Origin: Cellvibrionaceae bacterium | GTDB taxonomy: Bacteria > Pseudomonadota > Gammaproteobacteria > Pseudomonadales > Cellvibrionaceae | Direction of reading: 5' to 3' | DNA: 38,193 nucleotides | Assembly: GCA_025800365.1 (NCBI GenBank) | Contig: JAOXRT010000152.1 | Span: forward strand, 1-38,193 | Part shown: positions 31,415 to 38,193 of the stretch, in pieces | Position numbering within the stretch: the first letter of the stretch is position 1 | Layout of the letters: every line of letters begins with the position of its first letter | Translations under genes and position numbers: made by a program | Notes under the pieces: generated by a model | Database searches by the model: none | Seen by the model: only the letters and a program-made list of their open reading frames with translations | What the model was told of the DNA's origin: nothing

Positions 31415-32776
31415 TTACTCGCCAGATTGAATGTTGCGAGGAAATTTTAATAGCATTTTTGCTCCCCCCCATTGGTTATGCTCAATGGTTAATGCAGCTT
31501 GGTAAGAGGCTAAGATTTCCCTTACCAAAGCTAAACCAAAACCTTGCCCTTCGGCTTGGCTATCTAAACGTACGCCGCGTTCGAAAATACTGTCCTGCTC
31601 GCTTGCAGGAATACCTGGTCCATCATCGCTTACCGAAAAATACCAAGCCCCCTTATCTTGCCAGGCGCTAACTTCTACCTTGCTGCGGCCATACTTAAAG
31701 GCGTTATCACAAAGGTTGCCAAACACCTCGGCCATATCTTGCTCGTCGGCATACACCGATAAGCCAGGTTCTACTTTAAGTGCGCTCTCTATCCCTTTAT
31801 CAAAATAGACCTTGTGTAGCGCTTTAAGTACGGCGCTCACTTCCTGCTCTATAGGCACAGCCACGAAGCTCGCTTGCTGGTCACCGGTAACCGCTCGTTG
31901 CAATTGATAGTCGACGATATCGCGCATACGCCTAAGCTGCTTGTTCATGCTTTGGCTGAGTTGTTTGTTCTCAATCAGCTCTTCTTCCGCCTCATGGCTT
32001 AAGCCCCGTAAAACCGATAGCGGTGTTTTTAAGCTATGGGATAGATCGGCCATGCGGTCATGGTAGCGTTGGCGTTGCCGACGTTCATTATCAATCATCA
32101 AATTAAGGTCAAGGGCCATTGGGTTAAGGTCCCTTGAATAATTCTTTTCCAGCTTATCTTTATTGCCGCTGTTTAAAGCTTGAATATCGCCGCTTAACTT
32201 GGCTAATGGCTTCAGGCTTAGTTTTACAATGAGCCATTGCAAAGCGAGTAGGGTAAGTAAAACCAAAGCAGTGCTGATGGTAATGATCCAATAGACATTA
32301 CGTTGCCGGCTTTGATACTCATCGGCTTTCTCTAGCACGCTAAATACAAATGGGCTATGGCGACCAAATTCATCTGGCCAGCTAGTGCCGTAACTCAAGC
32401 TGTAATAGTTTTGCCCCTGTTCATCCACCGCCAGCCCGAATAGCCATTGGCCGGCCTCAGGCTGAGGTAATTCAATGCTGTGGTTGGCGGTGGAAATACT
32501 GCGCCATGCTAAATTGCCTTGCTTGTCATAGACCTGTGCCAGCAAAAAAGAATCCTGCTCATTAAAGCGCTCATCATTGACTTCGGCGGGTAGGTAGATT
32601 TCACCATTGTAATTATCGGCTTCGCTCAACAGACTGTAATTGATGAGTTTAAGGCGTTCGCGAATCAGTGTTTCAACGCTAAGACTGTGGGCTTTGCTTA
32701 AGCCAATAGCAACCACTAGGGCGATAAAGCCTAGAATCAGGAAGCTAATGATAAACAGGCGCCCAGCAATCGACAT
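31415..32776 (-). CDS. sensor histidine kinase, PhoQ-like
   Basis: A 453-residue inner-membrane sensor. Membrane segments are near residues 6-27 and 161-186, with a periplasmic domain of about 130 residues between (contains DSFLLAQVYDKQGNLAWRS). Then come HAMP-like linker, HisKA with His247 in MADLSHSLKTPLSVLRG, and HATPase_c with NLCDNAFKYG, DDGPGIP and GQGFGLALV boxes. The PhoQ-type DLSHSLKTPL box suggests sensing of cations or cationic peptides. The ATG at 32776 is preferred because the regulator gene stops one base before it (TAATATG). Partner of the response regulator. Confidence 0.92.
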   Translation of the reverse strand: MSIAGRLFIISFLILGFIALVVAIGLSKAHSLSVETLIRERLKLINYSLLSEADNYNGEIYLPAEVNDERFNEQDSFLLAQVYDKQGNLAWRSISTANHSIELPQPEAGQWLFGLAVDEQGQNYYSLSYGTSWPDEFGRHSPFVFSVLEKADEYQSRQRNVYWIITISTALVLLTLLALQWLIVKLSLKPLAKLSGDIQALNSGNKDKLEKNYSRDLNPMALDLNLMIDNERRQRQRYHDRMADLSHSLKTPLSVLRGLSHEAEEELIENKQLSQSMNKQLRRMRDIVDYQLQRAVTGDQQASFVAVPIEQEVSAVLKALHKVYFDKGIESALKVEPGLSVYADEQDMAEVFGNLCDNAFKYGRSKVEVSAWQDKGAWYFSVSDDGPGIPASEQDSIFERGVRLDSQAEGQGFGLALVREILASYQAALTIEHNQWGGAKMLLKFPRNIQSGE

Positions 32777-32777
32777 A

Positions 32778-33458
32778 TTAATCGGCCAGCTGCTTAAAGC
32801 GGTAGCCCCGCCCACGTAAGGTTTCGATAGGCTTAATGCTGCCGCCTGGGTCTAGCTTCTTACGCAAGCGAGCGATGATGACTTCCAATACATTGCTATT
32901 GTTTTCATCAACAGGATCATCATAAAGACGCTCAAGTAAAAGTGGCTTACTGGCGACCTTTCCTGGGTTGAGCATAAAGTGTTCCATCAGCCGGTACTCA
33001 AAGCTGGTCAACTCCAACTCTTCCTGCTCCAAGAAAAAAGCATTGCCAGTGATATCTAATTGATAGGGTCCATTGCTCAAGCGTTTACGATTAACACCGG
33101 TAGAGCGTCTCAAAAGCGCGTTCACACGCGCGGTGAGTTCTTCAGGCTCGAAAGGTTTGGTTAAGTAATCATCGGCTCCGGCATCTAAGCCTTGCACCTT
33201 GGTTTTCCAACTTGATCGCGCAGTTAGGATTAAAATAGGAAAACTCAATTCCTCTTCGCGCAAACGTTCTATCAGGCTCATGCCGTCAATGCGCGGCAGT
33301 CCTAAATCGATAATAGCTAGGTCGATGGGAAATTCAGTCGCAAAATACAAGCCTTGGGCACCGTCGTTGGCCAGCTGCACTTGAAAGCCATTATTGCTCA
33401 GCTGCCTGGATAGCTGGGCTTGCAACTCTTGATCATCTTCAACAATTAAAATTTGCAT
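32778..33458 (-). CDS. OmpR/PhoP-family response regulator
   Basis: A 226-residue two-domain regulator. Receiver: acidic pair Asp8-Asp9 in VEDD, phosphoacceptor Asp51 in IIDLGLPRIDG, and the Lys in DYLTKPFEPEEL. Winged-helix output: ELTSFEYRLMEHFMLNPGKVASKPLLLERLYD and VLEVIIARLRKKLDPGG, ending TLRGRGYRFK. The start at 33458 has AGGA five bases before it. It is seven bases after the PepSY gene stop and one base from the kinase start, so the three form an operon. The shared motif upstream of mipA and of this operon is its likely binding site. Confidence 0.93.
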   Translation of the reverse strand: MQILIVEDDQELQAQLSRQLSNNGFQVQLANDGAQGLYFATEFPIDLAIIDLGLPRIDGMSLIERLREEELSFPILILTARSSWKTKVQGLDAGADDYLTKPFEPEELTARVNALLRRSTGVNRKRLSNGPYQLDITGNAFFLEQEELELTSFEYRLMEHFMLNPGKVASKPLLLERLYDDPVDENNSNVLEVIIARLRKKLDPGGSIKPIETLRGRGYRFKQLAD

Positions 33459-33465
33459 AATAGTC

Positions 33466-34056
33466 CTAAGGTGAAAGCTCTTGGCCATCAATGGCGCTGA
33501 GATAAAGTATTTGTATGACGCCCTGTTGGCTAATTAACTTAACTCGGTAGCGGGCATTAGCGAGTGATTTGATGTGTAATACATCCCCCGCGTAACGTTG
33601 TTTTACCAACTTGCGTATTTGATCTTTGCTTAGTCGCGGGCCGCTACCTTGAGCAGTGTCTTCAGCGCTGTTTTGCTCTGTTGCTTGGTTTTTTTGTAGG
33701 GCTTGAGGGCGAGCTGTATTCTGTTTTTGTGGACCCTTGGGGTCCAGCTGCACCTGATCTTCTATCCATCGAGTTAGTGGTTTGACAGCCTTTTCCAGCC
33801 ATTGGGTGCTAGGGTTGAGTTTTTCTTCCAGCCAAATGGTTTTACCACCTTCGGGTGGCTGCTTGCCTTTACCGGTATCTTCTCGCTTTGATGACTTGCT
33901 CTCGGCCTTTTGCTTCTCATGCTGCTTTGTCGCTTCTGCTACGGCATCACTTTCAGCTTGGGCATGGGCCATTTGGGGCGTAACGCATAGCGCTACCCAT
34001 AGCAGGCTGCCAATAAAAGGCACAATATGGCGGTGATACAAAAGACGACTAAGCAT
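33466..34056 (-). CDS. exported PepSY-like protein of a two-component operon
   Basis: A 196-residue protein with a signal peptide (HIVPFIGSLLWVALCVTPQMAHA, cleavage after AHA). A long charged and Gln-rich linker (residues 34-140; Lys, Glu, Pro) precedes a C-terminal PepSY-like unit of about 50 residues: LSKDQIRKLVKQRYAGDVLHIKSLANARYRVKLI, then IQILYLSAIDGQEL. Such proteins often sit next to OmpR/PhoPQ-type systems and may act as periplasmic modulators of the kinase. First gene of the operon; the regulator motif lies 89 bases upstream of its ATG at 34056. Confidence 0.78.
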   Translation of the reverse strand: MLSRLLYHRHIVPFIGSLLWVALCVTPQMAHAQAESDAVAEATKQHEKQKAESKSSKREDTGKGKQPPEGGKTIWLEEKLNPSTQWLEKAVKPLTRWIEDQVQLDPKGPQKQNTARPQALQKNQATEQNSAEDTAQGSGPRLSKDQIRKLVKQRYAGDVLHIKSLANARYRVKLISQQGVIQILYLSAIDGQELSP

Positions 34057-34524
34057 GCCGATATGTTTAATGCTGTGAAATCATTGGGTTAAAGGCTCAG
34101 TAATGGCTGACTTTAAGGCAGGGGGACTATAAAAGCGATAGCTTAATGAAACATTAACTGTTTTTACTTGCTAGCTGCCCCCAGCTTACGGATGGCAATG
34201 CAGGTCAGCCTTTTAGCTTGATCAAGCGCTGAGGGCTATAAATGGTGCAGCGCTTATAATAAATATTTACATATAAACATATTCCAATTCATATTTAATT
34301 GGGTTATGGTGTGTTTAATGTGAAAAAGCCCCTGCCTATATAGCGCTCATAGCTCTTAGGCAGACTACTGATTAGCAAAGTACAGCTTTAAGAAGTACTG
34401 TTATGAGCCCTTCGTCCACCCTATAAATGAACAGCAAGACAGCTGTTGGTGGAGAGAATGTTGAACCGTCAGTACTGTTAGCATGTACTCAATAAAAACC
34501 TGATAAGAATAAACAGGAATGCAC
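34057..34524. other. gene-free stretch between the PepSY operon and the acyl-CoA synthetase
   Basis: Besides the regulator motif, these 468 bases hold an A/T-rich block with CCAATT/AATTGG (34284-34302), a hairpin CTGCCTA/TAGGCAG (34332-34363), and a repeated AGTACTGTTA (34394-34403 and 34471-34480) about 120 and 45 bases before the acyl-CoA synthetase. No small ORF looks convincing. The region must carry two divergent promoters. Confidence 0.55.
34145..34158. promoter_or_regulatory. shared 14-bp motif upstream of the PepSY-regulator-kinase operon
   Basis: AATGAAACATTAAC, identical to 30233-30246. Here it lies within a perfect TTAATG-AAA-CATTAA palindrome (34144-34157). TATAGT on the minus strand follows about 13 bases downstream and could be the -10. 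Autoregulation by the OmpR-type regulator is inferred. Confidence 0.7.
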
Positions 34525-36141
34525 ATGACAAGCGTATATCAGCAGTGGCAGGCCAGTGTGGCGAAGTATGCAAACTGTGAGTTTTTGCATATCCCGGCCA
34601 GTGCCGCCAAAAGCTATAGTGATCAGGAAATTACTCTAAGTTACGGTGCCATGGATGCCCAGATTAAGCCATGGCGTGAGGCTTATGCTGAAGCGGGCTA
34701 TGGCGTAGGTCACCGGGTGGCATTGCTATTAGAGAACCGCCCAGATTTCTTTGTCCATTGGTTTGCGCTTAACGCTCTTGGGGTATCTGTTGTTCCGATC
34801 AACGGAGATATGCAAGATGAAGAAATCGCCTACCTACTGGAAAACAGTGAATCTTGCTTGGCCGTAGCGGTTCCAGAGCGCATCGAACAGATTATAGGTG
34901 CAGCCACTTTAAATGGTGGGCAGTTGGCCGTTTGCAGCGCCCACGATATCGGCAGTTTAATCCCAGCTAAAAGTAAAGCGAGTCAGCAGCAGGGCGATTC
35001 CCAGAGTGAATGTGCTCTGCTCTATACCTCGGGCAGTACCGGTAAGCCTAAGGGCTGTATCTTAAGTAATGAGTACTTTGTAGAGTTTGGCCTTTGGTAT
35101 CAAACTGTGGGCGGTTACATTCAGCTAGAGCCTGGCAAAGAACGCCTATTAACCCCTTTACCCCTCGTACATATGAACGCCATGGCGGTTTCGACCATGG
35201 GGATGGTGATGAGCGGTGGCTGTTTGATTCAATTGGATCGTTTTCATCCTCGAAGTTGGTGGCAATCAGTGGCCGAAAGCCGCGCGAGTATTGTGCATTA
35301 CTTGGGAGTCTTACCTGCGATTCTTCTCAATATTGATGAGGCTGAATGGGAATCTAAGATCAAGGTGAAATTTGGTTTTGGCGCTGGTGTAAACCCTGCT
35401 CACCATAAAACCTTTGAAGATCGTTTTGGTTTCCCACTGATTGAAAGTTGGGCGATGAGTGAGTCGGGTTCAGGGGGCTGTATTACCGCCGCGGCTGAGC
35501 CTCGTCATGTAGGTACTTGTTGCTTTGGAAAGTTACCAGACGATATTGAAGTTAAGCTGATCGATGAGCAAGGCCAAGAAGTGGCCTATGGTGAACCAGG
35601 CGAATTGTTGGTAAGGGCTAAAGGCGAGAACCCACGTAAGGGATTCTTTTCTGGCTATTACAAGAATCCTGAAGCAACCGCAGAGGCGTGGGAAGGCGGC
35701 TATCTGCATACCGGTGATGTGGTGCGCCAAGGTGAAGACGGCAGTTTTCACTTTGTTGATCGCCGCAAAAATGTCATTCGTCGCAGTGGTGAAAATATTT
35801 CAGCGCTTGAGGTCGAAGCGGCCTTAAGCCAAGATCCTGCTATTGATCAACTAGCCGTATGTGCCGTACTTGATGAAATCCGAGGCGATGAGGTCATGGC
35901 TTTGATCATTCTCGAATCTGGTGAGCCAGCGAATCAGGATCTGGCCGAGCAGATTGTTGAGCGAGCTCGCGAACGATTAGTGTATTACAAACTTCCAGGC
36001 TACATCAGCTTTGTTGCTGAACTTCCTACGACAGCATCTAACAAGCCTCAGCGCGGTGAAATTAAAAAGCTGGGGGCTAAAATTTTGCAAGAAAAAAGTT
36101 GCTTCGATCTTTGCCACCTGAAAAAAGGTAGCAAGCGATGA
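34525..36141 (+). CDS. AMP-forming acyl-CoA synthetase/ligase
   Basis: A 538-residue ANL-superfamily enzyme that activates a carboxylic acid via an acyl-adenylate. The P-loop LLYTSGSTGKPKG (about 165-177), the adenosine-binding SWAMSESGSGG, GYLHTGDVV and VDRRKNVIRRSGENISALEVE hinge (A8) and the C-terminal catalytic Lys region (TASNKPQRGEIKK) are all present. The ATG at 34525 is chosen because AGGA (34515-34518) lies six bases before it and abuts an ATG at 34519. It overlaps the thiolase-like gene by four bases, so the cluster is translationally coupled. It probably activates a sterol, terpenoid or aromatic side-chain acid, inferred from its neighbours. Confidence 0.92.
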   Translation: MTSVYQQWQASVAKYANCEFLHIPASAAKSYSDQEITLSYGAMDAQIKPWREAYAEAGYGVGHRVALLLENRPDFFVHWFALNALGVSVVPINGDMQDEEIAYLLENSESCLAVAVPERIEQIIGAATLNGGQLAVCSAHDIGSLIPAKSKASQQQGDSQSECALLYTSGSTGKPKGCILSNEYFVEFGLWYQTVGGYIQLEPGKERLLTPLPLVHMNAMAVSTMGMVMSGGCLIQLDRFHPRSWWQSVAESRASIVHYLGVLPAILLNIDEAEWESKIKVKFGFGAGVNPAHHKTFEDRFGFPLIESWAMSESGSGGCITAAAEPRHVGTCCFGKLPDDIEVKLIDEQGQEVAYGEPGELLVRAKGENPRKGFFSGYYKNPEATAEAWEGGYLHTGDVVRQGEDGSFHFVDRRKNVIRRSGENISALEVEAALSQDPAIDQLAVCAVLDEIRGDEVMALIILESGEPANQDLAEQIVERARERLVYYKLPGYISFVAELPTTASNKPQRGEIKKLGAKILQEKSCFDLCHLKKGSKR

Positions 36142-37394
36142 GCAGTACTTTTCAGAATTTTCAGCAGGCTAAAAATCAGCCCAGCAGTTATCAAGGCATA
36201 GCTTTGGTTTGTCCGGTGAGTGTGGGTTACGCCAAACAAAGTGAAAAGGGCGCGGCTTATTTTATTGGCCGAAGCCTAGGCGAAATGATCCAACAGGCAG
36301 GTATTCATAAAGACGATGTCGATGGCTTAGCTATTTCCAGCTTTTCGCTTGGACCCGACTCGGTTATTAGCTTGTGCCAGCATTTCGATATTAGTCCACG
36401 CTTTTTAGAGCAGTTACCTTTTGGTGGCGCATCGGGCGTTATTGCGATGCGTCGCGCAGCCCGAGCGGTGCAGATGGGAGATGCTGATATTGTAGCTTGT
36501 ATCGGTGGTGATACCAATCAGGCAGGCAGTTTCGCCGATTTAATCGCCGACTTTTCTACCTTTACCCGCGATGCTTCCTACCCTTATGGTGCTGGCGGAC
36601 CTAATGCGGCTTTCGCACTTATTACTCAGCACTATATGGAGCAATATGGCGCGACTCGAGAAGATTTCGGTCGTATTGCAATCGCGCAGCGCTATAACGC
36701 TAATCATTACCCGACGGCCTTGCTAGGCCACAAAACTCTGAGCATGGATGACTATCTGAATGCTCGCCCAATTGCCGGGCCGGTGCATATGTTTGATTGT
36801 GTTATGCCCTGTGCTGGGGGTGAGGGCTTCTTAATGATGAGTGTTGAGCGAGCTAAGTTTTTAGGTTTGCCCTATGTCACCATTCTTGCTGCAGACGAAT
36901 TGCATCATGCTCACCGAGATGATCCAGTTCAATATCGTGCGGGTTGGACGCTTTATGCGAATGAGCTTTACCAGCAGGCGAATATCGGCCCGGACGATAT
37001 CGATATGCTGCAAACCTATGATGACTACCCGGTGATTTCCATGATGCAAATGGAAGATCTTGGTTTTTGCGCTAAAGGTGAAGCCAAACATTTTGTGCGA
37101 GAGACAGCCTTAACGTTTGACGGTCATAATTTTGCTTATAGCTCTGGCAAAAATTGTTTGCCCCACAATACCTCCGGTGGTCAGCTGTCCGTTGGGCAGG
37201 CGGGCTCGGCTGCAGGCTTCTTAGGTTTGGTAGAGAGTATTCGCCAATTGCTAGGGCAGGCTGAAAAGAATCAAGTGCAAGATGCTCGCCATGCCATGGT
37301 CAGTGGTTATGGCATGATTAATTATGATCGAGGTCTATGTTCTTCAGCGGCCATTTTAGCGTCAACAACATCTGCTACAGCGGGAGGTCAATGA
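36138..37394 (+). CDS. thiolase-fold lipid-transfer protein (Ltp2-like), catalytic Cys missing
   Basis: A 418-residue thiolase-superfamily protein of the SCP-x/Ltp type. The usual nucleophile region has FGGASG at 95-100, with Ala where thiolases have Cys. The C-terminal GHP motif is also altered: GGQLSVGQAG (347-356) has Gln in place of the catalytic His. QTYDDYPV (292-299) is kept. Loss of both residues rules out ordinary thiolysis and matches Ltp2-type enzymes, which carry out retro-aldol C-C cleavage on steroid side-chain CoA thioesters together with a DUF35 partner. The next gene encodes exactly such a DUF35 protein. ATGA overlap with the acyl-CoA synthetase. Confidence 0.85.
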   Translation: MSSTFQNFQQAKNQPSSYQGIALVCPVSVGYAKQSEKGAAYFIGRSLGEMIQQAGIHKDDVDGLAISSFSLGPDSVISLCQHFDISPRFLEQLPFGGASGVIAMRRAARAVQMGDADIVACIGGDTNQAGSFADLIADFSTFTRDASYPYGAGGPNAAFALITQHYMEQYGATREDFGRIAIAQRYNANHYPTALLGHKTLSMDDYLNARPIAGPVHMFDCVMPCAGGEGFLMMSVERAKFLGLPYVTILAADELHHAHRDDPVQYRAGWTLYANELYQQANIGPDDIDMLQTYDDYPVISMMQMEDLGFCAKGEAKHFVRETALTFDGHNFAYSSGKNCLPHNTSGGQLSVGQAGSAAGFLGLVESIRQLLGQAEKNQVQDARHAMVSGYGMINYDRGLCSSAAILASTTSATAGGQ

Positions 37395-37396
37395 TC

Positions 37397-37867
37397 ATGG
37401 CTGATTCTAAGCTATTGCCACCTGCAAAACGAACCAACCTAGGGGCTCAGTTGAAGCCCTTCGCCGAGCAAGGCGAACTGCGTTTGCAGCAGTGTTCAAG
37501 TTGCCAGCAGTTTGTATATCCGCCTCGAGAGGTTTGTGGTCATTGCTTGAGTGGCGACCTTAGCTGGGAAGTCTGTCCTGCTGAAGGTCAGGTGCTTGCC
37601 CGTGTGGACCTACATAACAGCTTCGAGCCTTTTTACGCTGCACAACTACCTTGGGTTTTATTGTCCGTTAAATTAGATGCGGGCCCCGTCGTTTATGCCC
37701 ATAGCTCTTCACATTCTGGTTTGGAAGATAGCGGTTCGGAAGTAGAAACTTTGGAAATAGAAGCATTGGAAATAGAAAGTATAGCGAATAGCGGCGATAG
37801 AGTTGAGCTGACTTTGCAACTGGATGAGGCTGCGGCACCAGTATTTGTTGCCCAGCCTTTAAAATGA
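37397..37867 (+). CDS. DUF35 Zn-ribbon/OB-fold protein, partner of the thiolase-like protein
   Basis: A 156-residue protein. A rubredoxin-like zinc ribbon (Cys33, Cys36, Cys47, Cys50 in CSSCQQFVYPPREVCGHC) is followed by the OB-fold (LARVDLHNSFEPFYAAQLPWVLLSVKL). Such proteins bind CoA thioesters and form complexes with Ltp2-type aldolases or thiolase-fold proteins. GGAGGT (37383-37388) is eight bases before the ATG at 37397, which is preferred to 37391. The gene starts two bases after the thiolase stop. A 15-base tandem duplication (37751-37780) encodes LEIEALEIES in a loop of the OB domain. Confidence 0.88.
   Translation: MADSKLLPPAKRTNLGAQLKPFAEQGELRLQQCSSCQQFVYPPREVCGHCLSGDLSWEVCPAEGQVLARVDLHNSFEPFYAAQLPWVLLSVKLDAGPVVYAHSSSHSGLEDSGSEVETLEIEALEIESIANSGDRVELTLQLDEAAAPVFVAQPLK
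37751..37780 (+). repeat. 15-bp in-frame tandem repeat in the DUF35 gene
   Basis: TTGGAAATAGAAGCA (37751-37765) is followed by TTGGAAATAGAAAGT (37766-37780), giving LEIEALEIES. It is a recent-looking expansion of an acidic loop that does not disturb the frame. Confidence 0.8.
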
Positions 37868-37892
37868 AAAAAGAATACATCCGTGGTGATTT

Positions 37893-38193
37893 ATGAGTAA
37901 AACAGAATGTGTTTTGGTAACCGGCGGCAGCACCGGCATTGGTGCCAGCATCTGCGCTGATTTTTTAGAGCAGGGCATGCAGGTCATCAATTTGGCTCGC
38001 CGCCCACTCGAGCTTGAGAATCCAGCTTGGCAAGAGCGATTACATAATATTGCTGTAGACCTAACCGATAGGGAAGCCACTAAAGCGGTAGCAGAGCAGG
38101 TGGCAGAGCAGTTTAATGTCACACGTTTCGTTCACAATGCTGGTGTTATCAAAGCCAATCTTATTGAAGATGTCGCCCTTGATGAACTCGATT
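37893..38193 (+). CDS. short-chain dehydrogenase/reductase (3' end outside window)
   Basis: The first 100 residues of an SDR, open to the window edge. It begins MSKTECVLVTGGSTGIGASI, with the cofactor motif TGGSTGIG at 10-17, followed by LARRPLE and, near residue 75-90, FVHNAGVIKAN, the HNAG variant of NNAG. The ATG is 26 bases after the DUF35 stop, with GGTG about five bases before it, so it belongs to the same operon. It likely reduces or oxidises an intermediate of the side-chain pathway. The catalytic Tyr and Lys lie beyond the window. Confidence 0.87.
   Translation, partial: MSKTECVLVTGGSTGIGASICADFLEQGMQVINLARRPLELENPAWQERLHNIAVDLTDREATKAVAEQVAEQFNVTRFVHNAGVIKANLIEDVALDELD

Overview
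The window looks like chromosomal DNA of an aerobic, probably marine gammaproteobacterium. The gene order xerD-dsbC-hom-thrC matches the pseudomonad arrangement. The hut genes, a MaoC plus MFE-2-type SDR pair, many acyl-CoA and SDR genes and the moderate GC content suggest a Cellvibrionales/Spongiibacteraceae-like lineage. That placement is inference from gene content, not a phylogeny. No tRNA, rRNA, CRISPR, prophage or transposase gene was seen. Both window ends cut a gene: hutI on the left and an SDR on the right.

Layout. 1-2.0 kb: 3' end of a histidine utilisation operon (hutI, hutG) and its terminator. 2.0-5.3 kb, minus strand: a small acidic-tailed lipoprotein, an ACS-family MFS permease and a sphingosine-phosphate-lyase-like PLP enzyme with a 24-bp palindromic operator. 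5.37-5.63 kb: a structured RNA with its own promoter, a closing helix and an intrinsic terminator that compete for the same bases. It precedes a small orphan protein and an exporter-like MFS gene. 7.3-8.9 kb: a TetR regulator divergent from an SDR, with repeated half-sites between them. 9.0-10.1 kb: a secreted protein joining a von Hippel-Lindau (VHL) beta-like domain to a HExxH zincin-like domain. 10.2-12.6 kb: an rRNA/tRNA methyltransferase, then a MaoC hydratase and HSD17B4-like SDR that resemble the two halves of peroxisomal multifunctional enzyme 2.

12.7-18.2 kb: a secreted orphan, a TerC membrane protein, a hotdog thioesterase overlapping a TRIC/UPF0126 channel, a DUF2520 Rossmann protein, a CBS-pair protein and pdxJ. 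18.5-23.8 kb: xerD, dsbC, hom and thrC. 23.8-29.3 kb: a BspA-type LRR protein with a sorting-signal-like tail, small membrane and GFA proteins, an M50 protease, an AhpD-like protein, a MarR regulator and a Tat-exported kelch protein. 29.4-34.1 kb, minus strand: a MipA outer-membrane protein, two tandem Bor-like lipoproteins and a PepSY-like/response regulator/histidine kinase operon. An identical 14-base motif lies at the same distance upstream of mipA and of the PepSY operon, suggesting one shared regulon. 34.5 kb to the end: acyl-CoA synthetase, a thiolase-fold protein lacking the catalytic Cys, a DUF35 Zn-ribbon protein and an SDR. This has the architecture of an Ltp2/DUF35-type side-chain retro-aldol module.

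A palindromic element of about 107 bp occurs twice in opposite orientations (13.46 and 30.46 kb) and is probably a dispersed MITE-like repeat. The strongest candidates for something undescribed are the 5.4-kb RNA, the VHL-zincin fusion and this repeat family.
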